From Bog-756 sp963738545 (GTDB lineage: Bacteria; Actinomycetota; Acidimicrobiia; Acidimicrobiales; RAAP-2), in the NCBI GenBank assembly GCA_963738545.1, contig CAVTXA010000007.1, positions 744,001 through 808,000 of the forward strand: a DNA stretch of 64,000 nucleotides, read 5' to 3'. A model generated the notes under the pieces. It saw only the letters and a list, made by a program, of their open reading frames with translations, searched no databases and had not been told where the DNA came from. Within the stretch, counting starts at the first letter, position 1. The number at the start of each line of letters is the position of its first letter. A program made the position numbers and the translations under genes. Positions 43,500-52,246 of the stretch are shown one piece after another.

Positions 43500-43593
43500 G
43501 TTGAACCAATGGCTCGTCCACCCCCTGCGCTGGTAGGGAGCTCCCGAGGGGTTGGGTGGGTTGCCAACCCCAGCGGCGGGGAAGAGTCGAGCT

Positions 43594-43776
43594 ATGGAGG
43601 GTCAGCAGGCGGTAGCGGGCAGTGTGAGCGTCGACGAGCAGTTGGGCTCACCGGGCTGGACCTTCGAGAAGGGGTGGCTGGCGGGCGTGGTGGTCGGACT
43701 GACGGTCATCGTCGGGGCAGGGCGCTGGCGCGCCCGCCGGCGTACCGGTCCCACCCGACATGGCGAGCACCGGTGA
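43594..43776 (+). CDS. Small single-TM protein coupled to the YihY gene
   Basis: A 60-residue protein from ATG 43594 (GGGGAAGAG upstream) with one transmembrane helix, GWLAGVVVGLTVIVGAG, and an Arg-rich cytosolic tail. Its TGA (43774-43776) overlaps GTG 43773 of the next gene by three bases, so translation is coupled. It may be a partner or accessory subunit of the YihY-like protein. No known family. Confidence 0.55.
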   Translation: MEGQQAVAGSVSVDEQLGSPGWTFEKGWLAGVVVGLTVIVGAGRWRARRRTGPTRHGEHR

Positions 43777-44843
43777 CTGCCCGCGATCGAGTGGTCGTCA
43801 CCATCGACCGCTGGCAGCGTTCGCATCGGCCTGCGGCCCTGGCCTACGCCGTGGTCAAGAAGTTCGGGGACGATCGAGCCAACCTGTACGTGGTGGGTCT
43901 CGGGTGGTACGGATTCGTTGCCATCTATCCGCTCCTGTTGGTCGTGGTGACCGTCTTCGGCTTCATCGGCGCCAAATCCCTGGGTCATCGTCTCATCACC
44001 ACGCTCCATGAGTTCCCCGTGGTCGGCTCCCAGTTCAACCCCGCGACGGGAAGCAGTTCGTTGCACGGCAGCACGCTGGGGCTGGTCGTCGGTCTGGCCG
44101 GTCTCCTCTACGGTGCCCAGGGCGTCACCCAGACGGCTCAACAGGCGATGGCGGGTGTATGGAACATCGCTCCACTCGAACTACCGGGATTCGTCCCTCG
44201 GCTCGTCCGGAGTCTGAGCGGGCTCGTCATCATCGGTGGGGCCTTCATCATCAATGCCGCGTTGGCCACGTTCGCCACCGGCACCGGGCACGGCAACACC
44301 CTGCGCATCCTGCTCTTGGTCGGGATGCTCGTGGTCAATGCCGTGCTCTACGTGGCCGCCTTCAGGGTGCTGACCCCGTCCACTGTGGCTCTGCGCTCCC
44401 TCGTGCCGGGCGCCTCCGTCGCCGCCGCCGGCTTCACATTCCTCATCACACTCGGCTCGGGACTGGTGCAACACCAGGTCAGGAACAGCTCGGCCACCTA
44501 TGGGCAGTTCGGGATCGTGATCGGCCTGGTGGCGTTTCTCTTTCTCCTGGCCAAGATCAGCCTCTACGGAGCCGAGCTCAACCCGGTGCTTCGAAGGCGC
44601 CTCTGGCCTCGCTCACTCCAGAGCAGTCACCCCACCGAGGCCGACGACCAGGTGCTCGAGGACATCGCGCACCAGAACCTCCGACGGTCGGACGAGCGGA
44701 TCGCGGTGGGATTTGGCCAAGACGCCTGGGAGCAGGTCGAGGCGGGCGCGAGACTCGAACGGCAGTCCGAGGGGTTACTCCTTGAGGAACCCCCCACCGC
44801 CGTGCCCCGATCCACCGGAGTCGGCGGCCCCTCCTCGCGATGA
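43773..44843 (+). CDS. YihY/BrkB-family membrane protein
   Basis: A 356-residue polytopic protein starting at GTG 43773. Six helices are visible, including NLYVVGLGWYGFVAIYPLLL, LVVGLAGLLYGAQGVTQTAQ and the final VIGLVAFLFLLAKISLYGAELN, which ends the family motif. Once called ribonuclease BN, the family has no agreed function and is a possible transporter. The C-terminal 90 residues are soluble and Glu-rich. The overlap with the preceding small gene is likely important to its expression. Confidence 0.87.
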   Translation: MTARDRVVVTIDRWQRSHRPAALAYAVVKKFGDDRANLYVVGLGWYGFVAIYPLLLVVVTVFGFIGAKSLGHRLITTLHEFPVVGSQFNPATGSSSLHGSTLGLVVGLAGLLYGAQGVTQTAQQAMAGVWNIAPLELPGFVPRLVRSLSGLVIIGGAFIINAALATFATGTGHGNTLRILLLVGMLVVNAVLYVAAFRVLTPSTVALRSLVPGASVAAAGFTFLITLGSGLVQHQVRNSSATYGQFGIVIGLVAFLFLLAKISLYGAELNPVLRRRLWPRSLQSSHPTEADDQVLEDIAHQNLRRSDERIAVGFGQDAWEQVEAGARLERQSEGLLLEEPPTAVPRSTGVGGPSSR

Positions 44844-45096
44844 CCGGGCCAGAGATTCGGGTGTGCCGCCTCCGGTCCGACGGGCCTCCCGGAGACTGAG
44901 GAGGCGGCATGAGACCCGCGGCTACACCTCCGAACCGGGTCTGGGACCGCCCAGGATTACTTCCAGGACGATCGGGCTACTAACTTGGTTTCGGTGTCGG
45001 CTGGCAGTCTCGACAGACGATCCTGACATTCTTTGACGCGCGACCAGAGGAATCCGTGAGTACGAACAGCGTTCTCCAGCCAGCCCGGTGGTTCTG

Positions 45097-45807
45097 ATGG
45101 CGGGCGCACCCACGGAAGGCCCTTCGCCCGGCGAGTCCGCCAAGGTGCGAAAGCCGTCCGGCAAGGAACATGAACCGGAGCTTCTCATCGCTGTCGCCCG
45201 ACAGATCCTCCTGAAGAAGAACGGGGCGGGATTCACCCTGAATGAGGTCTTGGAGGAATCGGGGCTCGGCACAAGGGCCTTCTACCGGCACTTCGCGTCC
45301 AAGGACGAAGTGGCACTGGCCGTCTTCGCCGAGGAGGCGGAACGGGAGGCGAAACGGCTCCACAGTCGCATGAGGTATACCTCAGATCCCGTCGAGGGCG
45401 TAGTGGCCTGGATAGACGCTCGTTTGGAACTCGGCTTCGACCAACGTCTGGCCGCCAGCTATCGACCACTCACCGAGGAGGCGGTCCGGGCGAGCCGTCG
45501 GTTCCCGAGGCAGCTGGAACCGGCCTTCAACCGAACCCTGGAACCCCTCATCGAACAGCTGAGCCACGGGATCGATTCGGGATCCTTCGTGGGCATTGAC
45601 CCGATTGCCGACGCCAAGGCCATTCATCACGTCGTTTCGGGGGTCGTCGAACAACGTTGGACGGGGTTCCCCCTTCCCCGCCGGGAGACAAGAGGGCAGG
45701 TGCTGCGCTTCTGTCTCTGTGCCCTCGGAGTCGACCCCTCTCGGGTCACCACCCTGCTGGCTGCCCCTCCCGTTGGCCCTGAGCCTGCAGCCCGTGAGCC
45801 AGTCTGA
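45097..45807 (+). CDS. TetR-family regulator
   Basis: A 236-residue regulator. The HTH lies within residues 35-75: LLIAVARQILLKKNGAGFTL, then NEVLEESGLGTRAFYRHFASKDE with recognition helix TRAFYRHF. The rest is a helical ligand-binding domain. It is convergent with the sulfotransferase gene; palindromes upstream of that gene (47158-47172, 47245-47263) are candidate targets but nothing proves this. ATG 45097 is used rather than GTG 45088. Confidence 0.88.
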   Translation: MAGAPTEGPSPGESAKVRKPSGKEHEPELLIAVARQILLKKNGAGFTLNEVLEESGLGTRAFYRHFASKDEVALAVFAEEAEREAKRLHSRMRYTSDPVEGVVAWIDARLELGFDQRLAASYRPLTEEAVRASRRFPRQLEPAFNRTLEPLIEQLSHGIDSGSFVGIDPIADAKAIHHVVSGVVEQRWTGFPLPRRETRGQVLRFCLCALGVDPSRVTTLLAAPPVGPEPAAREPV

Positions 45808-45868
45808 TGAGGATCCGACGCCACGCGATCGTCTCGGAGCGCCCGCCACCGTCTGGCAATCGGCGTGG

Positions 45869-47014
45869 TCAGGCTTCGATATTGAACGCTGCGTAGTAGG
45901 GGGCGAAGCGTTCCCTGATCTGATCAGGCTCGAGTCCGAAATCGGAGAGCTCGTAGGAATGCGTGCCGTGGGCCCCGGGCTCGTGGGTGCCGGCCCACGC
46001 CTCCACCGACGTCCGAGAGCGGTCGTCCAAGGGGAAGCCGATCCGCTCGAGCGCGCCGGCCAGCGCCCCGAGGGGGTCGGACTGGAGGTCGGCGAAGGAG
46101 ACGTCGGCGAAACGATCGTCACCCCACCGCTCCCGGAACTCCATGGCCCGCTCCACCGCGACCCACCAGTGGTTCAGCTGCTCGGCACCCAACTCGACGG
46201 AGTCGTCGCGGTCACTGCTCCAGCTCCGGGTGTAGTGGATCAGGCTGCACACCGAGCCGATGACCTTGGTCGGATCGCGATGGCTCCACAAGAAGCGGGC
46301 GTTCGGATAGGCCTCCACCAGCGCATCGAGCGCCAGCATGTGGACCGGGGTCTTGAGGTGCCACAGGGTGGGTGGACAGTGCCACTGGAGGAGGCGCAGG
46401 ACCCGACGGTGATAGCGGTAGGTTTCGCGCATATCGGTGTCGACGACCCACTTCATGTACGACGGCACCCGGGCAAAGCCGTCGAAGTGGGCCGTGCGGA
46501 AGCTCATGCCCATGAGATCCTGACACTCGGTGGCCGTGGTGGCCTCGGTATGGTGCATGGTCTGCATGAGCGGAAACGCCTCATCCATCATGGCGATGCC
46601 CTGCTCGGTTGCGGCGATCCGGGGGTCGGTGTGCTCGGTGGCCGTCTCCGGCGGCGGCACGGGGGCGCCCGACTCCCAGGTCCGCAGCGACCGGAACTGT
46701 GGATCGGCAGCCACCAGCTGGCTGAGGGCGGTGGTGCCGGTGCGAGGCAGTCCGATGACGAACACGGGACCGTCGACGACTTGCTCCTCGATCTCGGGAT
46801 GGAGGCGGTAGGTCTCCTCCACTCCCAGCCGGGCAGCCAAGAGCGTGCTGAGCCGCATCGTCTGCATGATCTCACCCATCTCGGTGAGCGTGCCCTCCTC
46901 GTTCATGGCTGCCACCAGGCGCTCAAGGCCCTCGCGATAGTGATCGCCACCGGTGTCGTCAAGACCCGTCTGCTCCCGGGCGGTCGTCTCGATGCGTTCG
47001 ACGTCGAGGGTCAT
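45869..47014 (-). CDS. PAPS-dependent sulfotransferase
   Basis: A 381-residue sulfotransferase. The 5'-phosphosulfate loop is FVIGLPRTGTTALSQLVA and the 3'-phosphate motif is FLWSHRDPTKVIGSVCSLI. The family transfers sulfate from PAPS to hydroxyl groups of lipids, steroids or carbohydrates. ATG 47014 (GAGGG eight bases upstream) is preferred; ATG 47143 would add 43 residues of low-complexity sequence. It lies downstream of cysD-cysNC, which make PAPS, on the same strand. The acceptor is unknown. Confidence 0.85.
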   Translation of the reverse strand: MTLDVERIETTAREQTGLDDTGGDHYREGLERLVAAMNEEGTLTEMGEIMQTMRLSTLLAARLGVEETYRLHPEIEEQVVDGPVFVIGLPRTGTTALSQLVAADPQFRSLRTWESGAPVPPPETATEHTDPRIAATEQGIAMMDEAFPLMQTMHHTEATTATECQDLMGMSFRTAHFDGFARVPSYMKWVVDTDMRETYRYHRRVLRLLQWHCPPTLWHLKTPVHMLALDALVEAYPNARFLWSHRDPTKVIGSVCSLIHYTRSWSSDRDDSVELGAEQLNHWWVAVERAMEFRERWGDDRFADVSFADLQSDPLGALAGALERIGFPLDDRSRTSVEAWAGTHEPGAHGTHSYELSDFGLEPDQIRERFAPYYAAFNIEA

Positions 47015-47386
47015 CGGCCGGACCCTCTGCAGGCGACGGAGCCATCTCCTCCGACGATCCGTGGCCACTGGCCGAACCCAGGGAGCCTCGGCGTCTTCAC
47101 CGGACGCCCCTTCTCGAGACGAATCATTGCCGTCCTCCCCCATCCCCGAACCGAACTGAAAGCACTGCTTTCGCCACCGTAGCCCATGAGCGTCCGACCC
47201 AAGCGGGGCGCGATGACCCTCGAGTATCCCGAACGACCCGCCGCACGAAAGAATCATTTTCGTAAAGCCCCCAACCGCTCGGGCCACAGGTGAGGGCGCC
47301 AACGCCGCAATCACCCAATCCGGCGCTCCGGCTGCGGAGGGACGCGCCGGCCGGGCCGCTCCGGCCCGTGGCCGGAGATCCACACC
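47015..47386. promoter_or_regulatory. Sulfotransferase upstream region with two inverted repeats
   Basis: Between the sulfotransferase and the cysNC stop lie two inverted repeats. GAAAGCACTGCTTTC (47158-47172) is perfect with seven-base arms around a C. ACGAAA-N7-TTTCGT (47245-47263) frames an AT-rich centre in otherwise GC-rich DNA. They resemble TetR-type operators or promoter elements for the sulfotransferase. No other gene is seen. Confidence 0.45.
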
Positions 47387-49291
47387 TCACGACACCATTC
47401 CCGTCCGGCGCAGGACGGCGAGCAGTGCTTCGGCGGCCTGCTCTGGGGTCGACGTCGCGGTGTCGATGCGCAACTCGGGAGCCTCAGGAGCCTCGTACGG
47501 GGAGTCGATCCCGGTGAAGTTGGCCAACTGCCCTGCTCGGGCCTTGCGATACAGCCCCTTGCGATCCCGACCCTCGGCCTCCTCCAACGAGGTGTCGACA
47601 TGCACCTCACAGAATCGGTGCTCGCCGATCAGCTCTCGGGCCCGGCGTCGATCGGCACGGAAGGGTGAGATGAACGAAGCCAGCACCACGAGTCCGGCGT
47701 CGGCCATCAGTCTGGCTACCTCCGCCACTCGCCGGATGTTCTCGATACGGTCCAACTCGGTGAAGCCCAGGTCGTGATTGAGTCCGTGACGCACGTTGTC
47801 CCCGTCCAAGAGATACGTGTGCACGCCACGGGCGTGGAGGAGCTGCTCGGTACGGTTGGCGATGGTGGACTTGCCGGCGCCGGAGATCCCCGTGAACCAG
47901 ACCACACCGGACCCGTGGCCCATCATCTTGTTGCGGGCAGCCAGGTCCACCTCGAGCGACTGCCAATGGACGTTCTGGGACCGGCGGAGCGAGAAGTGGA
48001 GGAGGCCGGCCCCCACGGTGGCATTGGTCATCCGGTCGATGATGACGAAACCGCCCGTATCCCGGTTCGACACATAGGGGTCGAACGGGACCATTCGGTC
48101 CGTGCTTACCGTGCACACGCCGATCTCGTTGAGTTCCAGGGTTCGCGCCGCCAGGTGCTCCATGGTGTTGACGTTCACCTTGTACTTCGGTTGCGAGAAG
48201 GTGGCGCCTACCAGCGAAGTACCCAGCTTGATCATGTAGGGCCGACCGGGCAGCATCTCATGGTCGTCCATCCAGATCACTTGGGCCTCGAACTGATCGG
48301 CGATCTCCGCCGGCTCGTCGACCGAGCACAGGACATCGCCCCGGCTCACATCGATCTCGTCCTCCAAGACCACGGTGACCGACTGGCCGGCGACGGCGAT
48401 GTCCAGGTCACCGTCGAACGTAGACAGGCGTGCGACGGTGGACGTTCGACCAGAAGGCAGTGCCCGCACCGGGTCGCCGGGTCGGATCGTGCCGCCGACG
48501 ATCAGACCGGCGAAGCCACGGAAGTCCGGATTGGGCCGATTCACCCACTGGACCGGCATCCGGAACGGGGTACGACGGGGCCGGTCTTCGGCGTCGATCG
48601 CCTCGAGGTGGGCCAGCAGTGTCGGCCCCAGATACCACGGAGTGGCGGGACTCGGCTCGATGATGTTGACCCCCCGGAGCGCCGATAGGGGGATACAGGT
48701 GATGTCGGTCAGTCCGATCTCGGCGGCGAAGGCCCGGTAGTCGGCCTCGATCTCATCGAACACCCGCTGGGAGTAGTCCATCAGGTCGAGCTTGTTGACG
48801 GCCACCACAATGTGCTCGATGCCCAGGAGGGAGACCAGATAGCTGTGTCGCCGCGTCTGGGTGAGTACCCCTTTCCGGGCGTCGATGAGAATGACGGCCA
48901 CGTCGGCCGTCGATGCCCCGGTCACCATGTTCCGCGTGTACTGCTCGTGTCCGGGTGTGTCGGCCACGATGAACTTCTTCTGTTCGGTGGCGAAGAAGCG
49001 GTAGGCGACATCGATGGTGATGCCCTGCTCCCGCTCGGCGGCGAGCCCGTCCACCAAGAGCGCGAAATCGAGGTCGACACCCTGGGTTCCCACCTGTCGT
49101 GACTCCACCTCGAGTGCGGCCAGATGGTCGTCGAACACCAGATGAGACTCGTAGAGCAACCGCCCGATGAGGGTCGATTTGCCGTCGTCCACGCTGCCGC
49201 AGGTGATGAAGCGGAGCAGCTGCTTGTGCTCGTGGACCGTCAGATAGGCCTCGATGTCCGTGGCCATCAGCGACTCCTTGGCCATGGCCAT
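47387..49291 (-). CDS. cysNC: Bifunctional ATP-sulfurylase GTPase subunit / APS kinase
   Basis: A 634-residue fusion. The N-terminal GTPase (CysN) has G1 GSVDDGKST at 32-40, DTPGHEQY at 111-118 and NKLD at 166-169, and drives the sulfurylase reaction of CysD. The C-terminal APS kinase (CysC) has the P-loop GISGAGKST at 468-476 and makes PAPS. Its ATG overlaps the cysD stop by one base (TGATG). This is the NodQ/CysNC architecture. The PAPS likely feeds the sulfotransferase downstream as well as assimilation. Confidence 0.96.
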   Translation of the reverse strand: MAMAKESLMATDIEAYLTVHEHKQLLRFITCGSVDDGKSTLIGRLLYESHLVFDDHLAALEVESRQVGTQGVDLDFALLVDGLAAEREQGITIDVAYRFFATEQKKFIVADTPGHEQYTRNMVTGASTADVAVILIDARKGVLTQTRRHSYLVSLLGIEHIVVAVNKLDLMDYSQRVFDEIEADYRAFAAEIGLTDITCIPLSALRGVNIIEPSPATPWYLGPTLLAHLEAIDAEDRPRRTPFRMPVQWVNRPNPDFRGFAGLIVGGTIRPGDPVRALPSGRTSTVARLSTFDGDLDIAVAGQSVTVVLEDEIDVSRGDVLCSVDEPAEIADQFEAQVIWMDDHEMLPGRPYMIKLGTSLVGATFSQPKYKVNVNTMEHLAARTLELNEIGVCTVSTDRMVPFDPYVSNRDTGGFVIIDRMTNATVGAGLLHFSLRRSQNVHWQSLEVDLAARNKMMGHGSGVVWFTGISGAGKSTIANRTEQLLHARGVHTYLLDGDNVRHGLNHDLGFTELDRIENIRRVAEVARLMADAGLVVLASFISPFRADRRRARELIGEHRFCEVHVDTSLEEAEGRDRKGLYRKARAGQLANFTGIDSPYEAPEAPELRIDTATSTPEQAAEALLAVLRRTGMVS

Positions 49292-50193
49292 CAGAAATAG
49301 CCCTCCTGCTTCTTCTTCTCCATCGAGCCCGAAGCATCAAAATCGATGACCCGACCCTCCCGCTCCGACGTGGTGGCGAGGAGCATCTCCTGGATGACCT
49401 CGGGCAGGGTGGCCGCGGTACTCTCGACGGCCCCGGTCAGCGGGTAGCACCCGAGGGTCCGGAAGCGCACGCTCCGCAGCTCTGGCGTCTGATCGCCGAG
49501 GGGCATCCGTTCGTCGTCGACCATGATGAGTACGCCGTCTTGCTCGACCACGGGACGCGGGGCGGCCAGGTAGAGATCGACGATGGCAATCTGCTCCCGG
49601 TAGATGTACTGCCACACATCCAGCTCGGTCCAGTTGGACAGGGGAAAGACCCTGATGGACTCGCCCTGATTGCGCCGAACGTTGTAGGTGCGCCAGAGCT
49701 CGGGACGCTGCTGCTTCGGGTCCCACCGGTGCTGGGCCGACCGGATGCTGAAGATTCGCTCCTTCGCCCGTGACTTCTCCTCGTCCCGGCGGGCACCCCC
49801 GAAGGCGGCGTCGAATCCGAACTGGTCGAGCGCCTGCTTGAGCCCCTGGGTCTTCCACATGTCGGTATGCACGGCCGACCCGTGATCGAAGGGGTTGATC
49901 CCGAGTCGGACGCACTCGGGGTTCTGGTGGACCAACAGCTCCATGCCGCTGTCCGTAGCCATCTTCTCCCGCATCTCGTACATGGCCCGGAACTTCCACG
50001 TGGTATCGACGTGGAGCAGCGGGAACGGGGGAACCGACGGGTGGAACGCCTTCCGGGCCAGGTGCAGCATGACGGCGCTGTCCTTGCCGATGGAGAAGAG
50101 CATCACCGGCCGCTCGGACTCGGCCACTGTCTCCCGCATGATGTGGATGCTCTCGGCCTCCAGACGCTGCAAATGGGTGAGGCCGGCCATCAT
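49291..50193 (-). CDS. cysD: Sulfate adenylyltransferase subunit 2
   Basis: Makes APS from ATP and sulfate with CysNC. About 300 residues starting at ATG 50193 (or 50190); GTG 50238 would overlap the TetR gene by 26 bases and adds sequence not seen in CysD. LTHLQRLEAESIHIMRE, the PP-loop LFSIGKDSAVMLHLA, and the GGARRDEEKSRAKERIFS region are clear. It ends with the usual EKKKQEGYF. It starts 19 bases after the TetR stop, so it may be part of that transcript. Confidence 0.95.
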   Translation of the reverse strand: MMAGLTHLQRLEAESIHIMRETVAESERPVMLFSIGKDSAVMLHLARKAFHPSVPPFPLLHVDTTWKFRAMYEMREKMATDSGMELLVHQNPECVRLGINPFDHGSAVHTDMWKTQGLKQALDQFGFDAAFGGARRDEEKSRAKERIFSIRSAQHRWDPKQQRPELWRTYNVRRNQGESIRVFPLSNWTELDVWQYIYREQIAIVDLYLAAPRPVVEQDGVLIMVDDERMPLGDQTPELRSVRFRTLGCYPLTGAVESTAATLPEVIQEMLLATTSEREGRVIDFDASGSMEKKKQEGYF

Positions 50194-50212
50194 GCCGATC
50201 CCGGTAGGAAGT

Positions 50213-50788
50213 TCATCCGACTGCGCTGGTGAAGGCACGTCGGGGCAGCCCGGCGAACGTCCGCATCGAGGCCAGCAACGCCTCTGTGTCGGGGTTGGGC
50301 ACCAGATAGTGGGAGTAGGCGACCCTCAGGAACATCTCGGCGGCCTGGGGCCTACCCATCGCCCTGGTACGCACGGCGGGTACCTGGTCCAGAGCATCGC
50401 CGAGTAACCGGACCAGGGCTTCGACCTGGGCGCCCAGCGAGTCGTTGAGTGAGCGGAGGGCGAACACGGGATCGACGCCAATGGGATCGTGGCCCATCGA
50501 CTCATCCAGGTAGGTGAGCAGATACCGAAGGGCTGCATCCAACCGTCGGGCCGGCGTCCGATGGGCTCCCACCTCACGACGGAGCCCGGCATCGAACTGG
50601 GCTCGCTCGTACTCGGTGAGGGCGGTGAAGAGGTCGTCCTTGGTCGGGAACCACCGATAGAGCGTGGGCCGGGACACACCGGCGGCCGCGGCCACCTCGG
50701 ACAGCGTGAGCTTTCCCGGTCCCTTGGCGGCAATGGCGCGCCTGGCCGCAGCGAGTATGAGCTCGGCGCTCGTGCTCTGATTCGTCAC
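50213..50788 (-). CDS. TetR-family regulator of the P450 cluster
   Basis: A 191-residue repressor. HTH in LTLSEVAAAAGVSRPTLYRW with FPTKDDLFTALTEYER next; the ligand domain is helical. It is divergent from the P450 at 50989 and its start lies 11 bases from an inverted repeat (50800-50825) found again upstream of the SDR and the second P450. This strongly suggests that it is their regulator, and that it autoregulates. The cysD gene lies directly downstream on the same strand. Confidence 0.9.
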   Translation of the reverse strand: MTNQSTSAELILAAARRAIAAKGPGKLTLSEVAAAAGVSRPTLYRWFPTKDDLFTALTEYERAQFDAGLRREVGAHRTPARRLDAALRYLLTYLDESMGHDPIGVDPVFALRSLNDSLGAQVEALVRLLGDALDQVPAVRTRAMGRPQAAEMFLRVAYSHYLVPNPDTEALLASMRTFAGLPRRAFTSAVG

Positions 50789-50799
50789 AGCGACGAATC

Positions 50800-50825
50800 T
50801 TTACATATATCGGTAGATCTGTAAA
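50800..50825. promoter_or_regulatory. Cluster operator, site 1
   Basis: TTTACA-N14-TGTAAA within an AT-rich stretch (26 bases), 11 bases from the TetR ATG and 163 before the P450 ATG. Identical arm sequence and spacing recur at 55037-55062, and TTACA-N14-TGTAA at 58529-58552. The arm spacing places half-site centres about two DNA turns apart. Confidence 0.7.
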
Positions 50826-50988
50826 TATACTTCGAGATCCCGACGGGCCGGCGCAACACCACTTCACGAAGCCCCACTCCGTCGCCTGGGAGCTCGAGGC
50901 CTGAGCGGAAGCGTTGCGCGCTGCGCGAAACTCACCGACCATCGGCAACGACAAACGTCGACCGACGTACCCGAACCGAGGAGTCTCC

Positions 50989-52185
50989 ATGGCCGATGTG
51001 GCCGACCTTCATCTCGACCTGACCCAGCCCGGGTTCTTTCTCCGGTCCGACTACTTCGACGTCCTGGCCGATCTGCGGGACCAGGCGCCCGTCTTCCGCA
51101 CACCTGACGGCAGCTGGGCGTTGACCCGCTATGAGGACATCCGCTCGATCAGCCGGGACCCCGACCGCTTCGTCTCGGGTCAGGGCGTGCTCATCAACGA
51201 CCCGATGCGCTCCGACGGGTCGGGAGGACTCAGCACGTTCTCGATCCTCCATCTCGACCCGCCGGTCCACGCCCTCTATCGAAAAATCGTCAACCGCCAG
51301 TTCACCCCTAGGGCCGTGGGCCATCTCGAAGCGACCATCCGCCAAACCGTCAACGACGTACTGGACACCGTCGTGCCCGACGAGCCGGTGGACGGGGTGG
51401 ATGCGCTGGCCTCCGTGGTCCCCATCGCGGTGATCGCCGAGCTGTTCGGCGTGGGTGGTGCCGACCGGGAGGTCTTCCGCCGATGGTCCGATGCCATCAT
51501 CGCCGCCCCCGACCAGTCGGACTCCCCGGAATCGGTGGCCGAACTGGGTCAAATGGCTGAGTTCCTGATGGCCCATATCGAGTCTCCCGCCACGGACGGC
51601 AACGATCTTCTCGATGTCCTGAAAGCCACCGAGCTCGAGGGTCGACCGCTGAATCGGATCGAGATCATGGGGTTCTGCATGACACTCCTGGTGGCCGGGA
51701 ACGAGACCACCCGAACCCTCATCTCGGGAGGCATGGAGGCGCTGCACCAGCAACCGGACCAACGGGCCGCCCTGGCCGGCGACCTCTCGCTGCTCCCGGT
51801 GGCGGTGGAGGAGTTACTCCGATGGGTCACGCCCATCCAGGCCTTCGGGCGCACGGCCTCGGCCGACCTCGAACTCGGCGGCGAGGCTATTTCCTCCGGG
51901 GACTTCCTGGTGATGCTGTACGCGTCGGGCAACCGCGACGAGGCAGTCTTCGGCCCCACCGCCGGGCAGCTCGACGTCCGTCGACCGGTGACCCCCACAC
52001 ATCTGGCCTTCGGGTTCGGGGAACACCTCTGCTTGGGCGCTGCGCTGGCCCGCCTCGAGGCCCGGATCTTCTTCGAAGCCTTGCTGGCCCGCTATCCGGC
52101 CTACGCTCTCGTGGGCGACGTGGAGTACGTTCGGTCGACGCTGGTCCGTGGCGCCCATCGGATGCCCCTCGTGCTGTCACCGTGA
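50989..52185 (+). CDS. Cytochrome P450 (first)
   Basis: A 398-residue soluble bacterial P450 (class I) hydroxylating an unknown hydrophobic substrate. The I-helix oxygen-binding motif is LLVAGNETTR (residues 233-242), the ExxR pair is in VEELLRWV and the haem ligand is Cys-348 in FGFGEHLCLG. ATG 50989 follows GAGGAG. No ferredoxin or ferredoxin reductase gene is near. First gene of a run that continues with the phosphotransferase. Confidence 0.93.
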   Translation: MADVADLHLDLTQPGFFLRSDYFDVLADLRDQAPVFRTPDGSWALTRYEDIRSISRDPDRFVSGQGVLINDPMRSDGSGGLSTFSILHLDPPVHALYRKIVNRQFTPRAVGHLEATIRQTVNDVLDTVVPDEPVDGVDALASVVPIAVIAELFGVGGADREVFRRWSDAIIAAPDQSDSPESVAELGQMAEFLMAHIESPATDGNDLLDVLKATELEGRPLNRIEIMGFCMTLLVAGNETTRTLISGGMEALHQQPDQRAALAGDLSLLPVAVEELLRWVTPIQAFGRTASADLELGGEAISSGDFLVMLYASGNRDEAVFGPTAGQLDVRRPVTPTHLAFGFGEHLCLGAALARLEARIFFEALLARYPAYALVGDVEYVRSTLVRGAHRMPLVLSP

Positions 52186-52246
52186 CGCGGCCGTCTGCGC
52201 AGAGCGGGGTGGCCGCCGAGATCGGGGAACCGGAAGGCTGGAGTCC

